A DNA stretch of 64,000 nt from Bifidobacterium breve DSM 20213 = JCM 1192. GTDB taxonomy: Bacteria; Actinomycetota; Actinomycetes; Actinomycetales; Bifidobacteriaceae. Below, in pieces: positions 17,669-26,431 of this stretch; position 1 is the first letter of the stretch, and each line of letters starts with the position of its first letter. The translations under genes were made by a program, and so were the position numbers. Where the stretch lies: the NCBI RefSeq assembly GCF_001025175.1, contig NZ_AP012324.1:372001-436000 (forward strand). Reading direction: 5' to 3'. Under the pieces are notes generated by a model that was not told where the DNA came from, made no database searches, and worked only from the letters and a program-made list of their open reading frames with translations.

Positions 17669-19216
17669 ATGAAGTTGAGGAAGCTTTTCGCGGGCGTCGC
17701 TGCGGCGGCGACCCTGTTGGGCGGCATGGCGTTCGGCGCCACCGCCGCCAACGCGGCGGATACCGCGTCCATCACCCTGAGCGGCAAGACCGTGAAGGGT
17801 ACCGTGTACACTGCGTACAAGATCGGTTCCTATGACACTGCCAGTGCGAAGGTCGAGAAAGACAAGCTCGCGTCCGTCGGCGTGACGACGGACCAGGCTT
17901 GGAAGACGGATGCCGAGAACGTGCTGGGCTCCACAGTGACTAATACTCCGGAGTACAAGGGCTACGGTGATCCGCTGGCCTATGTGGCGGGCACCACCGG
18001 CTACTACACCAACACCCCGGCAACGCTGCCGAACGCCTCCGCGACCATGGAATCGTTCGTCCAGAGCCTGGCCGGCAAGCTGGATGGCAAGACGGCCGTG
18101 GACCCGTCCCAGACGGTTGCCAATGATAACGACAAAGTCGTCTTCTCCGGCCTTGACGAGGGTCTGTACCTGATTGTTTCCAAGACGGATACTGAACCCG
18201 CCACGGACGCCGGCTCCCCGCTGGCTATCGTCGGCACCCAGGTGACCGTCAACGGCACCGCGTACACGAAGTTGGGTGCGAACAATCAGACGCTGGGCAA
18301 GGCCGTGGTCAAGCCGTCCACCCCACAGAAGCCGAGCAAGTCCGCGAGTGACCTGAACCCGTACGTGGGCGCCACCATCACTTACACGCTTGAGGGCACC
18401 GTGCCGGCCAAGGCCAATTCCTTCAAGTTCGTCGATACCCCGAGCGCTGGTCTGACTGTCAAGCTGGATACCCTCAAGGTGAACGTTCAGGGCGAAACTG
18501 ACCCGCTCGCCAACACCGAGTACACGGTCGACCCCGCCTCCGGCGACTTTAACACCTCCGCTGCTAAGCCGTCCTTCACCATCGCGCTGAACAACGCTAC
18601 CAAGTACCAGGGCAAGCACATCGTCGTCAAGTACAACGCGCTGGTCAACAAGAAAGCCAACGTCAACGGCACCAACAACGATGTCAGGTTCGACAACTCC
18701 AACCAGACCACTACCACCACCATCACCCCGCAGCTGAACACCGTGACCTTCACCAAGAAGGGTGTGGATGCCGACACGAATGCTCTGAAGGGCGTCGTGT
18801 TCCAGATCGTGGCTGATACGAACAACGCAACCCCGCTGCCGGACGGTACCGCAACCGAGGCCACCTCAGGCGACAAAGGTGTGGTCACGTTCTCCGGTCT
18901 GCCGAACGGCACGTACACCATCACCGAGAAGACCCCGGCCGATGGCTACCTGACCACCGCCCTGCCTTCGTTCACAGTTACCGTCGAGAACGGCAAGGTC
19001 ACCGACGTCACCCCGACGGGTGTCGGCGCCGGCCTCGTGACCTTCGAGAACGGCTACGCCAACATCGTGGTGAAGAACGTCAAGAAGATCACCCAGTTGC
19101 CGCTCACCGGTGCCGCCGGAACCATGCTGTTCACCGTGGTCGCCGTGCTCCTCGCCGGTGTTGCCGCGACCGTGTTCGCCAAGTCCCGCTTCACCAAGCG
19201 CGCCCTCGACGCGTGA
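17669..19216 (+). CDS. major (backbone) pilin, LPXTG-anchored, FimA-like
   Basis: 515 residues. Signal peptide of about 30 residues ending TAANAAD. The C-terminus has LPLTG (residues 477-481), a hydrophobic segment and a basic tail. Cna_B-type domains are present; an E-box-like segment GTYTITEKTPADGYL lies near residue 413, where the Glu promotes isopeptide bonds. A lysine in the VVKPSTPQK segment may serve as the pilin-motif lysine, but the canonical YPK motif is not clear. The ribosome site AGGAAGAGAGG precedes ATG 17669. It is probably the polymerised shaft, with the upstream protein as tip. A terminator follows, so no sortase is in this operon. Confidence 0.9.
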   Translation: MKLRKLFAGVAAAATLLGGMAFGATAANAADTASITLSGKTVKGTVYTAYKIGSYDTASAKVEKDKLASVGVTTDQAWKTDAENVLGSTVTNTPEYKGYGDPLAYVAGTTGYYTNTPATLPNASATMESFVQSLAGKLDGKTAVDPSQTVANDNDKVVFSGLDEGLYLIVSKTDTEPATDAGSPLAIVGTQVTVNGTAYTKLGANNQTLGKAVVKPSTPQKPSKSASDLNPYVGATITYTLEGTVPAKANSFKFVDTPSAGLTVKLDTLKVNVQGETDPLANTEYTVDPASGDFNTSAAKPSFTIALNNATKYQGKHIVVKYNALVNKKANVNGTNNDVRFDNSNQTTTTTITPQLNTVTFTKKGVDADTNALKGVVFQIVADTNNATPLPDGTATEATSGDKGVVTFSGLPNGTYTITEKTPADGYLTTALPSFTVTVENGKVTDVTPTGVGAGLVTFENGYANIVVKNVKKITQLPLTGAAGTMLFTVVAVLLAGVAATVFAKSRFTKRALDA

Positions 19217-19263
19217 ATCGAGAGCAAATAATCTGCCGTTTGATTATCTGTAGATGTTCAAGT

Positions 19264-19305
19264 GAGGCTCGTTCCGAAGGTTGCTTCAGGACGGGCCTCT
19301 TTTTT
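19264..19305 (+). terminator. Rho-independent terminator of the pilus operon
   Basis: GAGGCTCGTTCC ... GGACGGGCCTC followed by a T-run (TTTTTT). Stem is imperfect. It lies 47 bases after the backbone pilin stop. Confidence 0.75.
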
Positions 19306-19323
19306 GAGAAAAAGGAGTTGTTT

Positions 19324-19998
19324 ATGGAACAGCCGACGAAGAGATATTCAACCCAAGATGTATGGAAAAGTTATTGGTGTGGTCCAACCATATTCGATCG
19401 TATCGGTAAGGATTTTGACAAGAGTGGCTATGACTTGCATTGGCTGCGTGATGCGCTGACCTCTGCCTATGACGTTCAGGAGAGTTGCAGGTCGAGCGTC
19501 AATGAAAAGCTTCGGCACCCTTACACGTTATCGGTGTTGGAGAAGGCGCGCTTGCTGTGTGACGCGCAAGATAATCGGCACGCGTCCAGTATAGGTATTG
19601 TTGATATTGCGGTGCTAGCATTGTCCGGTTTTGCCGTATTGGCGTCAGTAATTTCTACGTACAAGGATATGAATATCTCTCAGGAGATAATGCCTGCTAA
19701 CTTGATACTGCTTATTGGACTCATCGTGCTGTTTGCCATTCTTATGGGTGAAGTAATTTATCTATCCAGGCGGGACAATCGGCGTGACAGGCTTCGCGAA
19801 GCTTTGGCTATTCTCATTGCGGAGGATGAACGAACCGCGAAAGAAAAGGAACAGGCTTCGGATGAGGAGCTCCGCCAACTGATTCATAATCTGTTGGCGA
19901 TTAGTGTCCAAGCCGCTAGCGCTGTTAGTGATAATAGTGCTGCTGGCGGTACTGCTGATGCTGATGCTGGTAATGATGATGGGGATGGTGACGCTTAA
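19324..19998 (+). CDS. small membrane protein of unknown function
   Basis: 224 residues from ATG 19324, which has AAGGAG upstream; a longer frame starting at 19213 has no ribosome site and crosses the terminator. The first 85 residues are soluble and charged. Two membrane helices follow (about residues 88-110 and 125-147), then a helical Arg/Glu-rich part and a tail of Ala/Asp/Gly repeats. The SLATT-like layout (soluble helix, two TMs, helical tail) is suggestive but no motif proves it. Not recognised as a known family. It lies just after the pilus operon; no sortase features are present. Confidence 0.6.
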   Translation: MEQPTKRYSTQDVWKSYWCGPTIFDRIGKDFDKSGYDLHWLRDALTSAYDVQESCRSSVNEKLRHPYTLSVLEKARLLCDAQDNRHASSIGIVDIAVLALSGFAVLASVISTYKDMNISQEIMPANLILLIGLIVLFAILMGEVIYLSRRDNRRDRLREALAILIAEDERTAKEKEQASDEELRQLIHNLLAISVQAASAVSDNSAAGGTADADAGNDDGDGDA

Positions 19999-20078
19999 TA
20001 GCGTCTATTTTCCATAATCATTGCCTGAGGATTCGACACTCAAGCATACATAGGCCGTCATAGGCCGTTTTGCGAGAT

Positions 20079-20117
20079 ATGGAGGGCCATCAGTCCTGGA
20101 CACTGATGGCCCTCCAT
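20079..20117. terminator. perfect 16-bp hairpin
   Basis: ATGGAGGGCCATCAGT (20079-20094) pairs with 20102-20117 across a 7-base loop. Acts probably as terminator between the membrane protein gene and the following gene; no long T-run follows. The remainder of 19999-20276 shows no gene. Confidence 0.7.
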
Positions 20118-20276
20118 CATGCTTCCCTATCGTTTCCCTCATCTCAATATCGGGGATGAAACCTACCCTACTAGGGGTTAGAAAAGTCCGTATAACAACT
20201 GCTATCATCCCAAACTATGACATGCCCCCATATTCAGGGGATGCGAACGAACCTTCCAGAGATGTAAGGGGTGAAA

Positions 20277-20992
20277 ATGACTGTCGGTGGAGGGGCCTTT
20301 AGCCCCGAAGAGGTCAAGTACCTGAAGTCGTTGCCGGCGGTGGCGGAAGCCACTTCGAGACGCATTACCTACACAGACGACTTCAAACGGTATTGCGTGA
20401 CCCGTTATAACGAAGGTGCCTCGCCGGTGCGTTTGTTCCGTGAGGCCGGGCTCGATTCCGCCCTGATCGGGTACAAGCGCATCGAACGTTGCCTTGCCCG
20501 CTGGCGCGAGGCACAGGATGAAATCCTGGGTGCCGAAGCGCCGGAACCCGCCGAGAAAAACAGCCTGGGGGGGGGGTATCACATTCGAAGTTTTATCGAT
20601 CGGGAACCACTGGAACGTCAGATACTGCGAACGAGTGGCGTGAGACGGAGGGTGCCGCGATTGCGGCGAAAGCCGGCAGCGAATCCGATTTCCACGTATC
20701 TCCTGAACGCCGCGCCATCATCTTCCCCATCTCCCGCAAAGAGCAGAACAATGATTTGCGTGACCTGCTGATTGCTCAGCAAGTACGGCGTATCGATGAG
20801 CTGGAGCGGCAGGTCGATATGCTTGAGGCTTTGCTGCATAGCGGGCGGCGGGGGAGCAGAGCATCATCTTCCTCGCTTCCGAAACGCGAATCGGGCGAGC
20901 GGGGCTCGTCTGCGGGCAATAATGACGTTGCTCCCACGGATTCGGATAGGGAGAATCGTAACGAGGACCACGGTGAGGGTCATGGCGAGTAA
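20277..20992 (+). pseudogene. HTH/coiled-coil protein split by a G10 tract (probable phase-variable gene)
   Basis: ATG 20277 follows AAGGGGTG and opens a frame with a helix-turn-helix-like segment (DFKRYCVTRYNEGASPVRLF), as found in transposase-type HTH proteins. A run of ten G at 20567-20576 follows. After the run, this frame turns into an Arg/Ser-rich sequence ending at 20771. In the frame reached by one extra G (or a -1 slip), a sensible sequence continues: ANEWRETEGAAIAAKAG, then IIFPISRKEQNNDLRDLLIA and a coiled coil (RIDELERQVDMLEALL) to the stop at 20992. The joined product would be about 238 residues. As written the gene is OFF; 11 or 8 G would restore it. Function unknown; a DNA-binding role is likely from the HTH. 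Confidence 0.75.
20567..20576 (+). repeat. poly-G tract (G10) inside coding sequence
   Basis: Ten consecutive G on the coding strand. Such tracts change length by slipped-strand mispairing and switch the downstream frame. It is the longest homopolymer I see in the window. Confidence 0.9.
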
Positions 20993-21079
20993 TCGATCGC
21001 ATCGAAAACTTGCCTAACACACACGCTAAGATAGGCATCGCAATAATCGGCAATAAGCAGGTAATCGGCGAGGCGGTGC

Positions 21080-21766
21080 ATGGAGCAGGAACCCAACGAG
21101 CAAGAACCTAACGAGGCAACGGAAATCGTGGGCAGCAAGGTGGAGACTGTCGAGGTTTCCAAGCATCCTGAAGCATCCATTCCCGAAACCGACTTGTCTT
21201 TGGCGGATATCGAACGTCGTCGCTCGCACCCCGTGCGCTGGGCGGTGACCATTCTGGCCGTGCTCGCCGCTATCATCGCCCCTTATTGGTTTGGCCGTTC
21301 GTTCGCCGTGAACAACACCGAAGCTGTGGTCGCCGCGCTGGGCGACGTATCTGCGCAGGGTATCGCGCTGGTCGGTTGGACTGTAGTAGTGATTGCTTAC
21401 GTGGGCCTGGTGATGGCCATCGTCGTTTCCCCCTCGTGGCCATGGCTGATTGTGTTCGTGGTGGGCCTTGCGGCCGAACAGTTCATTGCTGGCCTGAGCA
21501 TGCTCAATCTCCATTTCTGGTATTCGACGTATGTGGTTTACGGCGAACAATCCAACATCGCGAATGCGGCGAATCTTGGCATACTGGCAGCGGCAATCGG
21601 CGTTGCCGTGTACGCCGTGATATTCGTGGGTTTGCTGGTGGTCATTAAGAAAACCTCGCCGCTGAACGTGCTGACCAAAAGCTGGGCCAGCTTTATTCTG
21701 TACTTTGTTATCGAAGGTGTCGCACTGTTCGTGGTGCTGTTTGGCGGACTGCTTACCGCGGTGTGA
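21080..21766 (+). CDS. multi-spanning membrane protein of unknown function
   Basis: 228 residues. The N-terminal 60 residues are acidic and soluble, with a short repeat (EQEPNEQEPNEA). About five membrane helices follow, from RWAVTILAVLAAIIAPYWF onward to the C-terminal ILYFVIEGVALFVVLFGGLL. No family motif recognised. ATG 21080 is the likely start; the ribosome site is weak (a GGCGGTG stretch). It lies upstream of rpsO on the same strand but 130 bases away, so it is probably a separate unit. Confidence 0.75.
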   Translation: MEQEPNEQEPNEATEIVGSKVETVEVSKHPEASIPETDLSLADIERRRSHPVRWAVTILAVLAAIIAPYWFGRSFAVNNTEAVVAALGDVSAQGIALVGWTVVVIAYVGLVMAIVVSPSWPWLIVFVVGLAAEQFIAGLSMLNLHFWYSTYVVYGEQSNIANAANLGILAAAIGVAVYAVIFVGLLVVIKKTSPLNVLTKSWASFILYFVIEGVALFVVLFGGLLTAV

Positions 21767-21895
21767 CCAATCGGCTGGTTGGCTGTCTGTGCATTGCCGT
21801 ATAGTTTTCATTTGGCGTGATTTCGCCCGCGGATAGAGAGCGTTTCGAGCGCACCGCCCGGAACACCGCGCAACGACACAATTAAGGAGGATGCC

Positions 21896-22165
21896 GTGGC
21901 ACTGACGGCTGAAGAGAAGACCCAGATTATCAACGAGTACGCGACGCACGAAGGTGACACCGGTTCCCCCGAGGTCCAGGTGGCTCTGCTTTCCAAGCGT
22001 ATCGCCGACCTGACCGACCACCTCAAGGAGCACAAGCACGACCACCACTCCCGTCGTGGTATGCAGCTGATGATCGGTGATCGTCGTCGTCTGCTTGATT
22101 ACCTCAAGCGCGTTGACATCAACCGTTACCGCTCCCTCATCGAGCGTCTGGGTCTGCGTCGATAA
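21896..22165 (+). CDS. rpsO: 30S ribosomal protein S15
   Basis: 89 residues, the usual length. Binds 16S rRNA in the central domain of the small subunit. The sequence [20 protein letters not shown] and the [22 protein letters not shown] block are hallmarks. GTG start at 21896 with AAGGAGG eight bases upstream. Followed by a terminator and then pnp, the rpsO-pnp order conserved in most bacteria. Confidence 0.98.
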   Translation: MALTAEEKTQIINEYATHEGDTGSPEVQVALLSKRIADLTDHLKEHKHDHHSRRGMQLMIGDRRRLLDYLKRVDINRYRSLIERLGLRR

Positions 22166-22177
22166 TTGAAGACTTCC

Positions 22178-22212
22178 GCCCGAGTACCTAGGATTGGTGC
22201 TCGGGCGTTTTA
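22178..22212 (+). terminator. terminator of rpsO
   Basis: GCCCGAGTACC (22178-22188) pairs with GGTGCTCGGGC (22196-22206), followed by GTTTT. Confidence 0.85.
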
Positions 22213-22438
22213 CATACGCCAGCCAACGGCAACAACGGCAAGAGGGTTAGAGGATAGGCCGAAGGCACCACGGTAAGGTGCGGCCAACAAGAGAACCCGA
22301 ATGAAGGGGTTGACACGAGGAACGGCGGCCAAGGGGCCAGCCGAAACAAGGTATGTGACGTCCGCTGAAGAGGACAGTCGCGGTGCGGTAGACCGCGGCA
22401 CAGTTTGTAGGAATAAGAAAATTAAAGAAGGAGGAACC
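22213..22438 (+). ncRNA. pnp leader RNA, likely Actino-pnp motif
   Basis: Untranslated region of about 225 bases before pnp with several paired elements, including CACCACGGTAAGGTG, GCGGCCAAGGGGCCAGC and GGTGCGGTAGACCGCGGC. Position and actinobacterial context match the Actino-pnp motif described upstream of PNPase genes, thought to autoregulate PNPase. I place it by context and visible pairing; the exact consensus was not tested. Confidence 0.55.
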
Positions 22439-22441
22439 CTA

Positions 22442-25150
22442 ATGGAGGGTCCCGAAATCAAGGCCGTTGAGGCCGTAATCGACAATGGAACGTTTGGCAA
22501 GCGCACGCTGCGCTTCGAGACCGGCCGCCTGGCACAGCAGGCTGATGGTGCTGTGGCCGCCTACCTCGACGACGATTCCATGATTCTGTCCACCACCACC
22601 GCCGGCTCCAGCCCGAAGGAGAACTACGACTTCTTCCCGCTGACCGTCGACGTTGAAGAGAAGATGTACGCCGCCGGCAAGATCCCGGGCTCGTTCTTCC
22701 GCCGTGAAGGCCGTCCGAGCTCCGAGGCCATCCTCGCCTGCCGCATCATCGACCGTCCGCTGCGCCCGCTGTTTCCGCACACGCTGCGCAACGAGGTGCA
22801 GGTCGTCGAGACCGTGCTCGCCGTGAACCCTGATGACGCCTACGACGTCATCGCCCTGAACGCCGCCTCCGCCTCCACCATGATTTCCGGTCTGCCGTTC
22901 GAAGGCCCGGTCTCCGGTGTGCGTCTGGCCCTGATCGACGGCCAGTGGGTCGCCTTCCCGCGCTGGAGCGAGCGTGAGCGCGCCGTGTTCGAGATTGTGG
23001 TCGCCGGCCGCGTTGTCGAGAACGGTGACGTCGCCATCGCCATGATCGAGGCCGGCGCCGGCAAGAACGCCTGGCACCTCATCTACGACGAGGGCCAGAC
23101 CAAGCCTGATGAGGAAGTCGTGGCCGCCGGTCTTGAGGCCGCCAAGCCGTTCATCAAGGTGATTTGCGAGGCTCAGGACGAGCTCAAGAAGATCGCCGCC
23201 AAGGAGACCAAGGAATTCCAGCTCTTCCCGGAGTACACCGACGAGCTGTACGCCCGCATCGACGAGATCGCTCACAAGGATCTGGACGAGGCCCTCTCCA
23301 TCGCCGAGAAGCTGCCGCGCCAGGACCGCATCCATGAGATCAAGGAGCACGTGCGCGAGGTGCTCGCGGACGAGTTCACCGATATGGACGATGCCGAGAA
23401 GGACAAGGAACTCGGTAACGCCTTCAAGGAGCTGCAGCGCCAGATCGTGCGTCGCCGCATCCTGACCGAGGACTATCGCATCGACGGCCGTGGCCTGCGC
23501 GACATCCGCACCCTGTCCGCCGAGGTGGACATTGTGCCTCGCGTGCACGGTTCCGCCCTGTTCCAGCGTGGCGAGACCCAGATTCTGGGCGTCACCACCC
23601 TGAACATGCTCAAGATGGAGCAGCAGATCGACGCTCTGTCCGGTCCGCAGTCCAAGCGCTACATGCACAACTACGAGATGCCGCCGTACTCCACTGGTGA
23701 GACCGGTCGCGTCGGCTCCCCGAAGCGCCGCGAAATCGGCCATGGTGCCCTCGCCGAGAAGGCTCTCGTGCCGGTGCTGCCGAGCCGCGAAGAGTTCCCC
23801 TACGCCATCCGCCAGGTCTCCGAGGCCATCGGTTCCAACGGTTCCACTTCCATGGGTTCCGTGTGCGCCTCCACGCTGTCCCTGCTCGCTGCCGGCGTGC
23901 CGCTGAAGGCTCCGGTTGCCGGCATCGCCATGGGTCTCGTGTCCGGCGATGTTGATGGCAAGCACATCTTCAAGACCCTTACCGATATCCTGGGTGCCGA
24001 GGATGCTTTCGGCGACATGGACTTCAAGGTGGCCGGTACTTCCGAGTTCATCACTGCCCTGCAGCTCGACACCAAGCTCGACGGCATCCCCGCCGATATC
24101 CTGGCCGCCGCTCTGCAGCAGGCCAAGGAAGCTCGCGCCACGATTCTCGAGGTCATTAACGAGTGCATCGACGGCCCGGCTGAGATGAGCGAGTTCGCTC
24201 CGCGCATCATCACCACCACCGTTCCGGTCGAGAAGATCGGCGAGGTCATCGGCCCGAAGGGCAAGATGATCAACCAGATTCAGGAAGACACCGGTGCTGA
24301 GATCGCTATCGAGGATGACGGTACCGTCTTCATCTCCTCCGAAGGTGGCGAGGCTGCCGAGAAGGCCAAGTCTATCATCGACTCCATCGCCAACCCGCAC
24401 GTGCCTGAGGCCGGCGAGACCTACAACGGCAAGGTCGTCAAGACCACGAGCTTCGGTGCTTTCGTGAACCTCACTCCTGGCACCGACGGTCTGCTGCACA
24501 TCTCCCAGATTCGCAACCTGGCCAACGGCGAGCGTATCGACGCCGTTGAGGACGTGCTTAAGGAAGGCGACACCGTTGAGGTCGTCGTGCAGGGCGTTGA
24601 CGATCGCGGCAAGATTTCCCTGGCTATCCCCGGTTTCGAGGATCAGGAGAACAACGCCGGTTCCCGTGGTGGCCGTGGCGATCGTGATGATCGCCACGGT
24701 AGCCGTGGCCGTGACGACCGCCGTGGCGGTGGCCGTGGCCGCCGCTCCGACCGTGACGATCGCGACTTCGACGATCGCGACGACCGTCCGCGTCGCCGTC
24801 GCTCCGACGATTTCGAGGATGACTACGAGGATCGTCCGCGTCGCCGTCGTTCCGATGATCGCGACTTCGACCGTGACGACCGCGATTCCCGCGATGATGA
24901 TCGTCCGCGTCGCCGTCGCTCCGCCGATTTCGAGGATGACTACGAGGATCGTCCGCGTCGCCGTCGTTCCGATGACCGTGGCGATCGTGATGACCGCCGT
25001 GGTTCTCGTGGTGGCCGTGGCCGTGGCTCCGACCGCAACCCGCGCTACGCCACCGACGACAACTACGACGACTACCGCGCCGACCGCGAAGAGCGCTCCG
25101 AGCGCCCGCGCCGCCGCGTTCGCCGCGACTTCGATCCCTTCGAGGACTGA
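22442..25150 (+). CDS. pnp: polyribonucleotide nucleotidyltransferase (PNPase)
   Basis: 902 residues from ATG 22442, preceded by AAGGAGG. Degrades RNA 3' to 5' with phosphate; actinobacterial members are also called guanosine pentaphosphate synthetase I. Two RNase PH-like cores are present; the second has GGETQ-type [12 protein letters not shown] and a [20 protein letters not shown] core. A KH domain ([14 protein letters not shown], about residues 597-612) and an S1 domain (about 660-730, [20 protein letters not shown]) follow. The last 165 residues are an Arg/Asp/Gly-rich disordered tail containing repeats of the type [16 protein letters not shown], much longer than in E. coli. A strong terminator follows. 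Confidence 0.98.
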   Translation: MEGPEIKAVEAVIDNGTFGKRTLRFETGRLAQQADGAVAAYLDDDSMILSTTTAGSSPKENYDFFPLTVDVEEKMYAAGKIPGSFFRREGRPSSEAILACRIIDRPLRPLFPHTLRNEVQVVETVLAVNPDDAYDVIALNAASASTMISGLPFEGPVSGVRLALIDGQWVAFPRWSERERAVFEIVVAGRVVENGDVAIAMIEAGAGKNAWHLIYDEGQTKPDEEVVAAGLEAAKPFIKVICEAQDELKKIAAKETKEFQLFPEYTDELYARIDEIAHKDLDEALSIAEKLPRQDRIHEIKEHVREVLADEFTDMDDAEKDKELGNAFKELQRQIVRRRILTEDYRIDGRGLRDIRTLSAEVDIVPRVHGSALFQRGETQILGVTTLNMLKMEQQIDALSGPQSKRYMHNYEMPPYSTGETGRVGSPKRREIGHGALAEKALVPVLPSREEFPYAIRQVSEAIGSNGSTSMGSVCASTLSLLAAGVPLKAPVAGIAMGLVSGDVDGKHIFKTLTDILGAEDAFGDMDFKVAGTSEFITALQLDTKLDGIPADILAAALQQAKEARATILEVINECIDGPAEMSEFAPRIITTTVPVEKIGEVIGPKGKMINQIQEDTGAEIAIEDDGTVFISSEGGEAAEKAKSIIDSIANPHVPEAGETYNGKVVKTTSFGAFVNLTPGTDGLLHISQIRNLANGERIDAVEDVLKEGDTVEVVVQGVDDRGKISLAIPGFEDQENNAGSRGGRGDRDDRHGSRGRDDRRGGGRGRRSDRDDRDFDDRDDRPRRRRSDDFEDDYEDRPRRRRSDDRDFDRDDRDSRDDDRPRRRRSADFEDDYEDRPRRRRSDDRGDRDDRRGSRGGRGRGSDRNPRYATDDNYDDYRADREERSERPRRRVRRDFDPFED

Positions 25151-25159
25151 TCTCTTATC

Positions 25160-25225
25160 TGGCTCCTCTCTCTGAGGGGAGCTAAACAAAGGGCCTCTGT
25201 ACCGATTCATTCGGTACAGAGGCCC
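25160..25225. terminator. pnp terminator, with a short GAGGGGAG palindrome before it
   Basis: GGGCCTCTGTACCGA (25191-25205) pairs perfectly with 25211-25225 across five bases, flanked by AAA and TT. At 25160-25183 lies a GGCTCCTCTCTCTGAGGGGAGC palindrome of the dispersed family. Confidence 0.85.
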
Positions 25226-25265
25226 TTCGCATACCAAGCACCCACTCTCGCATCGTGTCTCCGAA

Positions 25266-25477
25266 TGGGACAATGCAGGAATTCCGCCATTTTTCTGGTG
25301 TTGTCCCACACATTGTAGTTTGCGGAATCAAGGCCTTAATATAAGAATGGCATTATTCCAACGATTCTTTGATTTGTGGGATGGGACAACGCGAGTGTAT
25401 ATCGTTTGATGTTCGTGTTGTCCCGCGGATAAGTGGGACAACAGGGGAGAAATGCTGGAATCGGCTTGTTGTCCCAC
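25266..25477. repeat. three-hairpin TTGTCCCA element, copy 1
   Basis: Three inverted repeats built on GGGACAA/TTGTCCC: 25266-25308, 25383-25424 and 25433-25477 (the last with 11-bp arms GTGGGACAACA). Between the first and second lies a 20-base segment (25344-25363, AGAATGGCATTATTCCAACG) that recurs exactly, inverted, at 60388-60407. Order and spacing match the copy at 60276-60488. No coding frame is present in 25226-25586. Confidence 0.85.
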
Positions 25478-25586
25478 AAAACGCTTAATTATCGGTCATT
25501 CTAAGTTCGTATGGTGGACGTCTAAGAGATGACGTTTGCTGATGACATTCATAGCCCGACCGGTCGGCATCTATGCAGTGCCATCG

Positions 25587-26297
25587 CTAGCGCTCTCGCA
25601 ACGGAGCCAACTGGAACACCTCATCGGACTGGGCGGCGACCTCGGGACTGTGCGTCACGATGATCACGCACTTGCCCTCCGCATGCGCCAAATCCTTGAA
25701 AATCCCCATGATGTCATCCTGCGTGGCGAGGTCGAGGTTGCCGGTGGGTTCGTCGGCCAAGATAATCTGTGGATCGTAGCTCAACGCGCGGGCGATGGCC
25801 ACACGCTGCTGCCCACCGCCGGACAGGTGCAGGATACGCTCGTTCAAATACTCCGGCTGCAAACGCACCTTTTCGATAAGCTCGGCGGCGATCTGCTTCT
25901 TCGGGCGGTCGAAAGTCTTGCCCGAAGCATCCATGGACAGGATGATGTTCTCTGCCACGGTCAACGCCGGCAGCAGGTTGAAGCTCTGGAAAATCACGCC
26001 GATGTCGTGACTGCGGAACCGGTAACGGTCCGCTTTGGCCAGATCCTCCCCATTGTGCAGCACCCGGCCTTTGGTGGGCGTGGCCAACCCCGAAAGCAGC
26101 GAGAGCAGCGTGGTCTTGCCCGCGCCGGACGGGCCGGTGATGGACACCACCGTGCCAGGGTGGAACGCGTAGTTCTTGTCGATGAGCACGCGCTTGCCGC
26201 CTTTGGAATACGAGTAGGATACGTGTTCCAGTTGCAAGGCCGGTTCGGTGGTGGGTTCGACGATGGTCGCAGTATTGGTTTCGATTGCAGTATTCAT
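25587..26297 (-). CDS. ABC transporter ATP-binding protein (MacB/LolD type)
   Basis: 236 residues from ATG 26297, with AAGGAA upstream. Walker A GPSGAGKTT, Q-loop in VIFQSFNLLPALTV, ABC signature LSGGGQQRVAIARAL (one Gly more than the usual LSGGQ) and Walker B ILADEPTGNLD are all visible; the switch His is in VTHSPE. This class works with FtsX-like permeases as mechanotransmission pumps or peptide/lipoprotein exporters. It is downstream of such a permease on the same strand (26432-27334), with a palindromic repeat between them. The modified signature LSGGGQ may alter ATP hydrolysis; the variation deserves a check against relatives. Confidence 0.92.
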   Translation of the reverse strand: MNTAIETNTATIVEPTTEPALQLEHVSYSYSKGGKRVLIDKNYAFHPGTVVSITGPSGAGKTTLLSLLSGLATPTKGRVLHNGEDLAKADRYRFRSHDIGVIFQSFNLLPALTVAENIILSMDASGKTFDRPKKQIAAELIEKVRLQPEYLNERILHLSGGGQQRVAIARALSYDPQIILADEPTGNLDLATQDDIMGIFKDLAHAEGKCVIIVTHSPEVAAQSDEVFQLAPLRER

Positions 26298-26318
26298 AAT
26301 GATGTTCCTTAGTTCTGC

Positions 26319-26423
26319 TCCCCGCTGGCGGGACGCTGTCCGCAAAGCTGACTGAGGATGGTTGCGGAGGCGAGGTGGGAACCATCCCCACCCGCTTCGC
26401 GGGAGCCTTCGCCAGCGGGGGCG
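26319..26423. repeat. dispersed palindromic repeat inside an operon
   Basis: CCCGCTGGCGGGACGCTGTC, then GCTGACTGAGGATGGTTG and CCCACCCGCTTCGCGGGAG; outer parts CCCCGCTGGCG (26322-26332) and CGCCAGCGGGG (26410-26420) are complementary. Lies between the permease and ATPase genes. Same family as 56196-56375. Confidence 0.65.
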
Positions 26424-26431
26424 GGTAATGA

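Noticed and set aside
19213-19323. N-terminal extension of the membrane protein gene after the pilin
   Set aside because: It would cross the pilus terminator and lacks a ribosome site; ATG 19324 has AAGGAG.
22439-25309. 956-residue minus-strand frame opposite pnp
   Set aside because: A shadow of the highly biased pnp coding sequence; it has low-complexity Val/Ile/Thr runs where pnp encodes Arg/Asp repeats.
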